Assembly: GCA_964441235.1 (NCBI GenBank)
Contig: CAYTUQ010000004.1
Coordinates: 62,001 to 126,000 of the forward strand
Reading direction: 5' to 3'
DNA length: 64,000 bases
DNA from: BS750m-G69 sp964441235
GTDB lineage: Bacteria; Fidelibacterota; UBA2242
How positions within the stretch are numbered: position 1 is the stretch's first letter; every line of letters begins with the position of its first letter. Shown piece after piece: positions 54,995 through 63,787 of this stretch. A program made the position numbers and the translations under genes. The notes beneath the pieces are model-generated. The model ran no database searches. It was given only the letters and a program-made list of their open reading frames with translations, and was not told the origin of the DNA.

Positions 54995-55696
54995 TTATTC
55001 ACCATAGAGCATTACTAATCTAAAATTATTACCTAAACCGGGATCAGAAACATGTAAATGGATTAAATAGGATTTCTGGTTAATTTCATATTTATCCTTA
55101 TTTCTAATCTTACAAATTGGATGTCTATTGGTTGCACCACCTGTAGTATCTACCACGACACAAGCATATTTCTCTATTGTTTCTAATGATATTGTCGAAG
55201 GTAGTAGGTTAGCTTTTTCACCATTACTATTATAAAAATCTATACTAATATTGGCGTTAAGATTTAATGCTGTTAGGTCCCATGTGGTAAAGCAATATAG
55301 ATATCCACTTTCTCCTGAATTAAAAAATACATAACTATCTTCACTATCTTTACTATGGTTTATTAAAACAGTGGTATCAGTGTAAACAGTGTCTAACTTG
55401 ACTTTTAGTGAGTCGAAATTTCCAGCAATAATTATAGAATCACTCGAATCTGCCCACGCATCGCTAACAAGGGTATTAATTATATATGGATTAGCAGAAT
55501 GGTATAATGCTTTGTCACTTAATGTATCTACCAAATTTCTTGTTAAATAATAATAGGCATTTGCATCTAATTCAGAAACAGGCGCCTTTTCAAGCTCCTG
55601 GTATTGCTCAGGTAAAAAGTCCTCACAACTCAATAAAATTAATAATGTTATAAATACTGAAATAATATTAAACTTCTCTTTAGTTAAAATTCTCAT
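54995..55696 (-). CDS. Lipoprotein of unknown function
   Basis: 233 residues. Lipobox 'FITLLILLSCEDF' (Cys near 24), then an Asp/Thr-rich beta protein ('SGESGYLYCFTTWDLTALNLNANISIDFYNSNGE') with no family I recognise. It lies in the middle of the TonB/PorV operon at the position where a SusD-like lipoprotein would be expected, but it is far smaller and has no SusD features. It may be a small surface partner. Confidence 0.7.
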   Translation of the reverse strand: MRILTKEKFNIISVFITLLILLSCEDFLPEQYQELEKAPVSELDANAYYYLTRNLVDTLSDKALYHSANPYIINTLVSDAWADSSDSIIIAGNFDSLKVKLDTVYTDTTVLINHSKDSEDSYVFFNSGESGYLYCFTTWDLTALNLNANISIDFYNSNGEKANLLPSTISLETIEKYACVVVDTTGGATNRHPICKIRNKDKYEINQKSYLIHLHVSDPGLGNNFRLVMLYGE

Positions 55697-55717
55697 ATTC
55701 GTTCCCCCATCCTTTTA

Positions 55718-57847
55718 TCATCGGATAATTACAAATTTGCGGATGGTATTCTCTCCTTTTTTAAATCCATCCCCATCCTTTGTCACTTCGAAATATGCAA
55801 TATAAAGACCACTCACTACCAGCTGTTCTGACGAGGTTAGCGAATCCCATAATTCATCCCCACTTGTATCAGTATGGTTGATAGTCTTAACTAAATCCCC
55901 TCTTTCTGTATATATCTTTATTACGCAATATGGTGGTAATCCATAAAAAGCCAGTCTGTCAGGTGTATCCAAGCCAAATTGCATTTTTCTTGCTCTTATA
56001 TTATAAGGATTTGGTACTATACGAAGATCATCAAAATTCTTTCCCGCTTCTCTTTTTAAACTAGCAGGTAAATTCGTCATTGTATAAAATTTACTACTTT
56101 CCAGGGGTATTCCTGTTTGGTAATCATTTTGCGAGCCATCATCCTTAGTTACAATATAATAATAATAGTCGAATCCTCTTTTGGGACTTGTATCTATATA
56201 TTCATTAACACTATTATCACAAGACCATATCATTTGATAAATATTACAGGGGTCGCCTTCTGTACGATAGATTCGGTAGCCATTAAAATATGTCCAGTCT
56301 TCAGCACTATTTGACCATCTTAGCGTAATTTGATTTCCTCCTGCTTCCACAAAAAATTCATCTGGAGGGGGAGGTGGCTGTGGTATAGATTTATTCTCAT
56401 TATAAATCTTATTATAAGTATCAATCGCTCTTCTAAATGTTTGCATTAAAGAATCTTCCCCTGTCCAAACACATTCGTTTTTATATTCATTGCGATCATT
56501 TGTTGTACCTCCTACAGGAAGAGTAAAAGGGGCTAAGTTATTAAACCAATTATATGTGATAACTCTGTTTAATGGTCTATCTATACCTGCAACAGCTTCA
56601 GCTAATACAATACGAACACTATCGCCGGGTTCAAGTGTATAACCCGTGAATCCCTGGCCCTGGATATAACCCCCGGCATCATCACCCCACAAATTGGCAA
56701 AACTTTCAACAACTTGTTCCGCATGTGTTTGTTCAGGGTGTCCAGCAGTACAAAATTGATAGAGACGAGTCATATGTTCTTTATTATATTGATCAATTCC
56801 TGATTGTGCATCCCTGTCTGCACCAAGAAACTTTGTAGTTGTAGGTTGATTTCTATCATTCTCTTTATTGTCTGCAGCTTTATCTGCATGAAGTGTAACC
56901 GTTCCGACAAAACCCACACCAGACATAATTGTACCATTATCATGGTCAGGATGTCCCACATCCTCATCCCAACCGGGACTTTGTGAATGAGGGCCATACC
57001 ATGAATATTGAGCATTAAAATCTACGGGGATATTATGAAAATATGTGTTACTTCTTCCAACATTGGGACCTACGCAATGGTTTACCGCATTTCTACCCCA
57101 GTTTATGCCGCTATATGCGCACCACTCTTCTTCAATTGACTCCTTAGCAAAAGCATATCTGTACTGGAAGTGAAAAACCACATCGTTTAATGTAGGAACA
57201 GGCTCCATTATATGCTCTTCTCTGTCGTATATTCCAGTATTTTTGAATATATATTCATAAATAAAATAATTATTATGATTTTGTTGAGAAAATGCCAGAA
57301 TTTTACGAGTAATATCAACTCCCATTGAACTATGTAATTTGTTTACTATCATTCTGTCAGCTATTAGATCAAGATTTATCTCATCTAATTTATCTCTATA
57401 TTCCATATCAGTTGCGGGTACTCCATCTACATAAACTTTAGGATGGTCATACTTTCCAACCAATTTGAATTCATAAGGCATTAATTGATTCAACAAGTTT
57501 ACAGCCCTTGGACCAGCTGCGACTACTTTATGAGGATAAGTTTCTCCCGTTACAGGATCAGCAAAATTTGTTGTTCCAATATGTAGTGCTTTAGAGGCAC
57601 AGTGCTGTTTCCATTCATACTGTGCCCTATACCTTAAACCATCATTCTGATCCTCTTGAAGAACCGCAGTAATTCTTTCTCTTCTTCCATATTCAGCTTC
57701 TGCTCCACCATTTGCAAACCAGTTTTGTAGATCCCCAACCATCATCCATTTAATCTCTTTTGGTCCGGTAGTAACTTGAGTATAACCAAAGTTTTGAAAC
57801 AAAAGGAAAAGGAATAAAACTAAAAGTGGCTTTTTCTTCATTCTCAT
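55718..57847 (-). CDS. Large exported protein with Fn3 domain and C-terminal sorting-like domain
   Basis: About 709 residues from ATG 57847 (a TTG two codons upstream is the other option). Signal peptide 'KPLLVLFLFLLFQNFGYTQ'. A long N-terminal region (about 25-520) has no recognised fold ('EIKWMMVGDLQNWFANGGAEAEYGRR'). An Fn3 domain follows near 535-620 ('NQITLRWSNSAEDWTYFNGYRIYRTEGDP'). A tail with 'DLRIVPNPYN...IKIYTERGDLVKTI...LVVSGLYIAYFEV' is the variant sorting/FlgD-like domain usual in FCB phyla. It follows the TonB receptor by 12 bases and may be its surface partner. Confidence 0.75.
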   Translation of the reverse strand: MRMKKKPLLVLFLFLLFQNFGYTQVTTGPKEIKWMMVGDLQNWFANGGAEAEYGRRERITAVLQEDQNDGLRYRAQYEWKQHCASKALHIGTTNFADPVTGETYPHKVVAAGPRAVNLLNQLMPYEFKLVGKYDHPKVYVDGVPATDMEYRDKLDEINLDLIADRMIVNKLHSSMGVDITRKILAFSQQNHNNYFIYEYIFKNTGIYDREEHIMEPVPTLNDVVFHFQYRYAFAKESIEEEWCAYSGINWGRNAVNHCVGPNVGRSNTYFHNIPVDFNAQYSWYGPHSQSPGWDEDVGHPDHDNGTIMSGVGFVGTVTLHADKAADNKENDRNQPTTTKFLGADRDAQSGIDQYNKEHMTRLYQFCTAGHPEQTHAEQVVESFANLWGDDAGGYIQGQGFTGYTLEPGDSVRIVLAEAVAGIDRPLNRVITYNWFNNLAPFTLPVGGTTNDRNEYKNECVWTGEDSLMQTFRRAIDTYNKIYNENKSIPQPPPPPDEFFVEAGGNQITLRWSNSAEDWTYFNGYRIYRTEGDPCNIYQMIWSCDNSVNEYIDTSPKRGFDYYYYIVTKDDGSQNDYQTGIPLESSKFYTMTNLPASLKREAGKNFDDLRIVPNPYNIRARKMQFGLDTPDRLAFYGLPPYCVIKIYTERGDLVKTINHTDTSGDELWDSLTSSEQLVVSGLYIAYFEVTKDGDGFKKGENTIRKFVIIR

Positions 57848-57865
57848 CTTCAAACCCTTTTTAAA

Positions 57866-60800
57866 TTATATCTTAAAAGATACGGTTAGCCCGAAAAAGA
57901 CCCCTCTCGGATTGAGGAAGTTGAAAGAGGTCTGATTAGGCATATCGATATATGCTTTATCTTCGAGAATTTTGTTCATCTCACTATCTGGTACTTTTCC
58001 CCAATCAGCCATTTCGGAATCAAATCTATTATAGGTTTCATTAGTCTTATTATAATAAATAGCCCGTTCGCTAATGTTTTCTGTAGGTAATGAGCCAACT
58101 ATTTCTATAGGTTGAAATTCAACTCCATGTTTTCTGTAATCACCGGCTCGATCGTTTCCCACAATATTATTGTATGCATTACTTTTTGATAAATGTAATG
58201 ACTCCATATAGTATATGTAATCGTTGGAATCCCAAAAACTAGCACCGGAAAGTCTCTTCATATTAAATAAATTTAATATATCAGCAAAAATAGTAATGTT
58301 AACTTTTCTCAGAGGAAAGATTTTTCTAATTTTAAGATCAGCATTAAAAAAATCCCTTACCTGTACGTTATTGTTAATATCCACTAAATTATTAGGATTC
58401 CATGTAATAAATTGTCCTGCTTGCCATTCTCCTAATAGGTTGATAGACCAATTTGTAAATAATTTTAAACCGAAGATATCTGGCCCAAAATCGGAAGGCG
58501 ACAAGAAAGTAATATTTGCATTTCCATGAGGCTGCGGAACAGGTTTATTTTGATAAAAATTACGTGTATTTTCATTATATCTTTTTTGCTCTGTTGGGTT
58601 TTCAAAGACTGCGGGTTTACCAAATTGGCCATAAGTTTTTGCCTGATATGTATAGGTTAAAAATCCCCTTAGCCATTCTCCTTTACTTTTTCTGAGTGTT
58701 ATTTCTAATCCTCTAATGTCTTCATAGCTATCATTGTTTGCCTTGCTATAAACCACTGAACCGCTGATATTCTGATATGTTGTTAAAGCCTGTTGATTCG
58801 TAATATCGTTATAAAATGCTGATAGACTTACCAAATAATTATTTAAAATAATATGGTCGTACCCTAATTCATATGATACTGTTGCCGCTTGCTCTAATCC
58901 TGGGTCTCCATAATGTTGAAGGGGGCCTGTTGTTGAACGACCTATTCTAAAAATTTGTTCGTAAGCGGGCATTTGTTTAAAATGTCCATAATTAAAATAT
59001 AATTTAGAATTACGTGTTATCGGATGGGAAACACCCAAACGAGGACTTAAAGCGATATCTGGTTTCACTTTCTCCGCACCGTAATCTTTACCTTCTTCAT
59101 ATTTTGGGCCGAAGAATTCCTCATCAAATATATCTTTTCCTTCTCTGTAAACCCATTTGGTGTTTGGATCACTATAATCTAATCTGAGACCTAAATTAAC
59201 AATAAACCCATCTGCTTCATATTTATCCTGTATATAAGCAGCAAATCTGCGTGGATTTTCCTTATCCTTAACAAATTCTGATGAACCAAAAGCTTTGTTG
59301 ATATAACCAAAATCAAAATTCAAAGTGTAGTAAGAAAAGTCAAATCCTGCCTTGATTTGGTTCTTGAAACTAATTTGATTTGTGTAGTCGAATTTGATAG
59401 AGAGAGAGGAATTGGAGCTTGAATCTCTTGCAGTTGAGCTGTGGCCTCCAAAAAACATTCCCGTTATTCCCGTGGTTGGCTCTGAGGACCATCCAAAAGG
59501 AGATTCATCTACAGAATATCCTGGGACTATTTCGTACAATGTCTCTGTATCTCTTTCTTCTATTGGACCAGTTAAGTAACTTCTAGATAGGTATTCTATT
59601 TTTGTCTCATAAAAGGACGTGGGGCTAATCGAATGCGTTAAATTAGCTGCCATAGAACTATAACTGGGCTCTGCTTGGGAATACCAGGAGGGGCAGAATA
59701 TTCTGGTTGGTCTTTGCTCATCGGTCAATTTTGCTATCATAAATGGGGACCTTATATAGTAGGTTGGTATCCATATATTTGTTCCAGCTCTTCCCCAGAT
59801 GCCAGGAGTATAGAATTGGCTATCATCACTATTTATCGCAACATCGTATTCTTTACCCAATATACCGCTAAATCGTAGTTTAGTTTTTTTATCTATATCA
59901 GCTGTTAATTTTAATGTTCCATTAAAGCTTAGATAATCATCTCTACTTAGGGGAATCAATAACATTTCCCTCTCCATACGAAAACTTGTAAAAAACCTGA
60001 GATTCCCAAGACTCTTACTAATAAAAGGTACAGGCCCTCCAAAACCTGCATCAATATTATAATCCGGTTCATCAAATTTTGGTCTTCTTCTATGTTCCCA
60101 CATCCATACTCTTTGTGCAGCAATAGGAGACAGGTCGTCATCTGTATTAGAATTGGTTAATAAATTATTTGAAATCTTATTCCAACCATCAAATACAGGA
60201 TATTGCCTTTGATCATATTTATCCCATGCTCCATTTTCCGTACCTTCCCAGCAAACTTCAGGATCTAAAAATGGCTTCATCCACATTGAATTTTCATCAT
60301 AAGGAGAAACATAAAAATGTTTAGGTGTTGGAGGAGAATATCTTATTGTCATAGATCCACTATATTCACTTTTATTTCCTTCTTTAGTAATAACATTTAT
60401 AATACCTGAACGAACCTGTCCATACTCTGCCTTAAAACCACCCTTTTCAAGTGATATTTCACTAACAGTACTTAATGCAATATTAGTAATTGGTTCGTTA
60501 TTTCTAGGATCACGCAAAGTAATACCATCCATAATAAAAAGTGCTTCATTAGCTTCACCGCCACGGATAACAAATCCATCATCTACGCCTGCTTGAAGAG
60601 TCACTGCTTCACTTATAGAAGAAACCGGTAAATCTTCAACTTCATTAATAGTAATTGATGTAACACTGGTAGACACGTCTTTCTTTACTAAATCTCTAAC
60701 AGCAATTACAACTACTTCTTCACCTCTGATTAGTTCTATCTTCATTTTTGCATCAAGTCTGGTTGTTTGGTCTATTCTTACAAGCACTTCCTTTTCTAAG

Positions 60801-61066
60801 ATATCTGCATATCCTATACATGAAAATCTAACAGTATAAGTACCAGGGGGAACATTAAGGATGGTATATTGCCCTTCTGTATTAGTGGCAGCTCCCAAAC
60901 CTATATCTTCAACAATGACATTTACGCCAATAATAGGTTCTCCGGTTTCCTCACTAACTACAATCCCTGCAATTTTGCCAGTCGTTCCAGCTATTGCTAT
61001 CTGCACTACATACAGAACTAAAAGGGAAAAAACACATATTGTGCATTTTTTACTTTTACAGATCAT
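57866..61066 (-). CDS. TonB-dependent outer-membrane receptor
   Basis: 1066 residues. Signal peptide, then a carboxypeptidase-regulatory-like domain (about 30-115, 'GKIAGIVVSEETGEPIIGVNVIVEDIGLGAATNTEGQYTILNVPPGTYTV'). The plug (about 130-240) has 'EAVTLQAGVDDGFVIRGGEANEALFIMDGITLRDP', and a 22-strand-type barrel runs to the end ('SFNFLNPRGVFFGLTVSFKI'). It would bring a bound substrate through the outer membrane with energy from TonB/ExbBD. The size and N-terminal domain are as in SusC-like receptors. It lies 29 bases after a LacI gene, so LacI probably controls it. Confidence 0.92.
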   Translation of the reverse strand: MICKSKKCTICVFSLLVLYVVQIAIAGTTGKIAGIVVSEETGEPIIGVNVIVEDIGLGAATNTEGQYTILNVPPGTYTVRFSCIGYADILEKEVLVRIDQTTRLDAKMKIELIRGEEVVVIAVRDLVKKDVSTSVTSITINEVEDLPVSSISEAVTLQAGVDDGFVIRGGEANEALFIMDGITLRDPRNNEPITNIALSTVSEISLEKGGFKAEYGQVRSGIINVITKEGNKSEYSGSMTIRYSPPTPKHFYVSPYDENSMWMKPFLDPEVCWEGTENGAWDKYDQRQYPVFDGWNKISNNLLTNSNTDDDLSPIAAQRVWMWEHRRRPKFDEPDYNIDAGFGGPVPFISKSLGNLRFFTSFRMEREMLLIPLSRDDYLSFNGTLKLTADIDKKTKLRFSGILGKEYDVAINSDDSQFYTPGIWGRAGTNIWIPTYYIRSPFMIAKLTDEQRPTRIFCPSWYSQAEPSYSSMAANLTHSISPTSFYETKIEYLSRSYLTGPIEERDTETLYEIVPGYSVDESPFGWSSEPTTGITGMFFGGHSSTARDSSSNSSLSIKFDYTNQISFKNQIKAGFDFSYYTLNFDFGYINKAFGSSEFVKDKENPRRFAAYIQDKYEADGFIVNLGLRLDYSDPNTKWVYREGKDIFDEEFFGPKYEEGKDYGAEKVKPDIALSPRLGVSHPITRNSKLYFNYGHFKQMPAYEQIFRIGRSTTGPLQHYGDPGLEQAATVSYELGYDHIILNNYLVSLSAFYNDITNQQALTTYQNISGSVVYSKANNDSYEDIRGLEITLRKSKGEWLRGFLTYTYQAKTYGQFGKPAVFENPTEQKRYNENTRNFYQNKPVPQPHGNANITFLSPSDFGPDIFGLKLFTNWSINLLGEWQAGQFITWNPNNLVDINNNVQVRDFFNADLKIRKIFPLRKVNITIFADILNLFNMKRLSGASFWDSNDYIYYMESLHLSKSNAYNNIVGNDRAGDYRKHGVEFQPIEIVGSLPTENISERAIYYNKTNETYNRFDSEMADWGKVPDSEMNKILEDKAYIDMPNQTSFNFLNPRGVFFGLTVSFKI

Positions 61067-61095
61067 TTATTTGATCTCCTCTACTAATAGTTAAA

Positions 61096-62103
61096 TTATG
61101 TTGATTTTCGAACAATTAATTCTGTTTGAAGGACTTTACTTACAGGCTCTATATTCATATCATTTATTTGTTTGATAAGAATTTTTGCTGCTTCTTTTCC
61201 AAGATCATAGGCTGGTTGTCTTACAGTAGTTAAAGGCGGATCAACCAAAGAAGTTTCCGGGTTGTCACTGAATCCGACTAAAGCAATATCTTCGGGAATT
61301 TTTAGGTTTGCCTCTTTAATTTTAATAAAAGATCCAATAGCTACAGGATCGGTTACAGCAAAAACAGCATCTGGTCGTTTTTCCGGCGGCATTTGCAGAA
61401 ATGTTTCAATCTCATTTCTGCCATCTTCCTCATTTAGGCCACCCCGGATAATATAATCCTCTTTGACGGGGACACCGTGATGATTCAGCGCATCCAGATA
61501 ACCCTTCAGTCTCAATTTACCAATAGACAGATTGTCCGGACCCGCAATATGGGCAATTTTTTTATATCCTTTTTTTATGAGATAATCAACCGCATTAAAA
61601 GCTCCTTCATAATCATCGACGACCACTTTGCTGGCTTTCGGATTGTCCCAGGTCCGGTCAAAAAATACAGTTGGTATTTTTCGCTTTTGAAGAGATTCAA
61701 AATGATCAAATGTTCTAGTTGTCTTGGAAACAGATATCAATAAACCGGCAATACGTTGTGAAATTAGCATTTTGATATTTCTAATCTCCCGTTCATATTT
61801 TTCATCTGAATGGCAAATTATTATTGTGAATCCGGCTTTTTCTGCAACATCTGTTATTCCTGCCATTATCGAAGCAAAAAAGTAATGCCTCAACTGAGGT
61901 ACTATAACGCCAATTAAATTTGTTTTCCTTTTTTTAAGAGATTGAGCGATTGTATTGGGGGAATAGTACAATTCCTCTGCCAATGCTATTACTTTTTCCC
62001 TGGTTTTTTTGCTAACATCAGGGTGATTTCTCAAAGCTCTTGAAACTGTCGATGGGGTAATATTTAATTTTTTTGCTATATCAATTATTGTTACATCTCT
62101 CAC
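61096..62103 (-). CDS. LacI-family transcriptional regulator
   Basis: 335 residues. The N-terminal helix-turn-helix and hinge 'VTIIDIAKKLNITPSTVSRALRNHPDVSKKTREKVIALAEELYYSPN' is classic LacI. A periplasmic-binding-protein-like sensor domain follows (about 60-335; 'IGVIVPQLRHYFFASIMAGI', 'VFAVTDPVAIGSF', 'VGFSDNPETSLVDPPLTTVRQPAYDLG'). The ligand is probably a sugar. It is the first gene of the TonB-receptor operon, so it may regulate itself and that operon through the palindrome at 62189-62287. Confidence 0.95.
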   Translation of the reverse strand: MRDVTIIDIAKKLNITPSTVSRALRNHPDVSKKTREKVIALAEELYYSPNTIAQSLKKRKTNLIGVIVPQLRHYFFASIMAGITDVAEKAGFTIIICHSDEKYEREIRNIKMLISQRIAGLLISVSKTTRTFDHFESLQKRKIPTVFFDRTWDNPKASKVVVDDYEGAFNAVDYLIKKGYKKIAHIAGPDNLSIGKLRLKGYLDALNHHGVPVKEDYIIRGGLNEEDGRNEIETFLQMPPEKRPDAVFAVTDPVAIGSFIKIKEANLKIPEDIALVGFSDNPETSLVDPPLTTVRQPAYDLGKEAAKILIKQINDMNIEPVSKVLQTELIVRKST

Positions 62104-62188
62104 TCAACCGCCTTATTTCTAGTTGTAAACATATGGAAATTGAAAAAAAACTATTAAAAATTGTATAAAACTGCTCTTTTTCCTCAAT

Positions 62189-62287
62189 AAAAATACTTGA
62201 CATTTTCTTATAATTATCTCTTAATATCAACCTTGCCGGCAACGTTGGTTATTTTAAATAATAAAATTTTTAATGTCAAGTATTTTT
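62189..62287 (-). promoter_or_regulatory. Promoter and candidate operator of the LacI-TonB operon
   Basis: Outer arms AAAAATACTTGACATT (62189-62204) and AATGTCAAGTATTTTT (62272-62287) are perfect inverted repeats. They are centred on TTGCCGGCAA (62233-62242), a perfect palindrome with the central CG usual for LacI-family operators, flanked by aacc/ggtt. On the minus strand TTGACA is followed after 17 bases by TAAAAT, a good sigma-70 promoter, and the start point would fall on the operator. Autorepression by the LacI protein is the simplest reading. Confidence 0.65.
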
Positions 62288-62392
62288 TTTCGTGAATTAG
62301 CTACATTCCCGAAAAATGGGCGTAGTGTCACGTCACGCTTGTAATGCCGTATAGAATATAGTAAATTACTTCATCTAAACAATGGAGTAATT

Positions 62393-62866
62393 ATGAAAAA
62401 GTACAAAGTGACATTGACAAAAGAAGAGAGGCAAGAATTAACCTCCATAATCCAAAAAGGAAAGCACAGATCCCAAAAAGTCTTAAACGCTCTTATTCTT
62501 GTAAATTGTGATGAAGGTAAGCATCAACAAAATCGATCAAAGAATAAAGAGGTCTCAAGTATTTTACAAATTAGTATGAGGAAAATTGATCGGGTAAAAA
62601 AGTGTTTTGTAGAACACGGATTAGAAATTGCTTTAAATGGGACTAAGGGACAAAGGTTCTATGAAAAGAAAGCTGATGGTGATTTTGAAGCCCACCTGAT
62701 TGCTTTGAGTTGTAGCGCACCGCCGGAAGGTTTCGCCCGATGGTCGTTAAGATTACTTGCGGATAAGGTTGTCGAATTACATTACGTTGACAGCATTTCC
62801 CATGAGACGATACGCCGCGTACTAAAAAAAACGAAATTAAACCTTGGCAGAAGAAGGGCTGGATAA
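62393..62866 (+). CDS. IS630-type transposase, N-terminal helix-turn-helix part
   Basis: 157 residues: 'KVTLTKEERQELTSIIQKGKHRSQKVLNALILVNCDEG' and 'VSSILQISMRKIDRVKKCFVEHGLEIAL' form the two DNA-binding helix-turn-helix parts, followed by 'EAHLIALSCSAPPEGFARWSLRLLADKVVEL'. After an A8 run (62824-62831) the family sequence continues in the -1 frame; the zero frame yields a few wrong residues and stops. Probably the first part of a frameshifted or broken transposase. Confidence 0.85.
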   Translation: MKKYKVTLTKEERQELTSIIQKGKHRSQKVLNALILVNCDEGKHQQNRSKNKEVSSILQISMRKIDRVKKCFVEHGLEIALNGTKGQRFYEKKADGDFEAHLIALSCSAPPEGFARWSLRLLADKVVELHYVDSISHETIRRVLKKTKLNLGRRRAG

Positions 62867-62901
62867 TTCCACCGGATCAAAACAGTGATTTTGTTGCTCA
62901 T

Positions 62902-63525
62902 ATGGAAATGGTTCTGGATGTTTACAAGCAACCCTATAACAAGAAATTTCCGGTTATCTGCATGGATGAATCTCCCAAGCAATTGATCAAAGAAAGGCGG
63001 CATCCACTAAGTGCATATCCGGGAAATTTAGAAAAATATGATTATGAATATGAACGATGCGGAGTATGCAATATTTTTCTGGCAAGTGAACCATTAACAG
63101 GTCAAAGATTCGTGAGAGTCAGAAAAAGAAGAACTAAACAAGTTTGGGCAAATTTTATTGAATATATTGCCAGAAAATATCAGCATGCTGAGAAAATCAT
63201 TTTGGTGATGGACAATCTCAATACACATAAGCCCGGTTCTCTATATGAAGTGTTTTCACCGGAAAAAGCGAAAAGATTGTGGGACAGATTTCAATTTGTA
63301 TATACGCCTAAGCATGGTAGTTGGCTGAATATGGCCGAGATTGAACTAAATGTCTTGAATGGGCAGTGTTTGAATAGAAGAATTGATAAAATTTCAACTG
63401 TGATTAAAGAGTGTAATGCATGGCAAGAGTACCGAAATAATAAAAATGCAACGATAAACTGGCAGTTTACAACAAAAGATGCTCGAATTAAACTAAAGAG
63501 ACTTTATCCGACTTTACAGAATTGA
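62902..63525 (+). CDS. IS630-type transposase, DDE catalytic part
   Basis: 207 residues from the first ATG, but the frame is open and reads family sequence ('KPWQKKGWIIPPDQNSDFVAHM') back to the A8 run near 62824. The DDE triad is complete: Asp in 'VICMDESPKQL', Asp in 'ILVMDNLNTHKPGSLYE', Glu in 'WLNMAEIELNVL'. It is joined to the N-terminal part either by a -1 ribosomal slip at A8 or by a one-base deletion that broke the gene. Confidence 0.85.
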   Translation: MEMVLDVYKQPYNKKFPVICMDESPKQLIKERRHPLSAYPGNLEKYDYEYERCGVCNIFLASEPLTGQRFVRVRKRRTKQVWANFIEYIARKYQHAEKIILVMDNLNTHKPGSLYEVFSPEKAKRLWDRFQFVYTPKHGSWLNMAEIELNVLNGQCLNRRIDKISTVIKECNAWQEYRNNKNATINWQFTTKDARIKLKRLYPTLQN

Positions 63526-63560
63526 CATAACAGTAGTACAATTATAACTAATTGCTAAAT

Positions 63561-63688
63561 ACTGATAAGTACCGTTAGCCAACCCATCAACAGTGGGTGT
63601 AAAGTCCTTATCATGAGGATTTGACCAATCGTCATCTGCTCTATCATAATATCTAATTCAACCTAATTTTTCATAAATTTTTGACACT
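63561..63688. repeat. 128-bp direct repeat, copy 2
   Basis: Second copy of the repeat at 45750-45877. It contains the last codons of a SGNH-TPR gene ('SKIYEKLG' and stop, minus strand) but no gene body; similarity ends sharply at 'tgacact'. It begins 25 bases from the right end of the IS element. Confidence 0.9.
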
Positions 63689-63751
63689 ACCTTTAACTTA
63701 ATTTTTATTAATTTTCAAAATCCTGAATTTGCTTTAAAACGGTAATTTTTT

Positions 63752-63787
63752 AGCCCGGAGTAAATACTCATCGATTTACCCCGGGTT
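63752..63787. terminator. Terminator-like hairpin near the right edge
   Basis: AGCCCGGAGTAAAT and ATTTACCCCGGGTT pair with 12 of 14 matches around an 8-base loop, with a T-rich stretch on both sides. It may stop transcription in either direction. The rest of 63689-64000 shows no gene. Confidence 0.45.

Larger units (their letters stand above)
62323..63535 (+). mobile_element. IS630-type insertion sequence
   Basis: Holds a two-frame IS630-type transposase. The proposed ends follow TA dinucleotides (62323-62324 and 63534-63535), as IS630 elements insert at TA. The terminal sequences GTGTCACGTCA and CTGTTATGTCA match at 8 of 11 positions as inverted repeats. The exact ends are a best guess by eye. 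It sits just upstream of the LacI promoter region. Confidence 0.65.

Noticed and set aside
62197..62226. Plus-strand sigma-70 promoter driving the IS transposase
   Set aside because: TTGACA is present, but TATAAT is only six bases away and the box at 17 bases (cttaat) is poor; it is probably the mirror image of the real minus-strand promoter.
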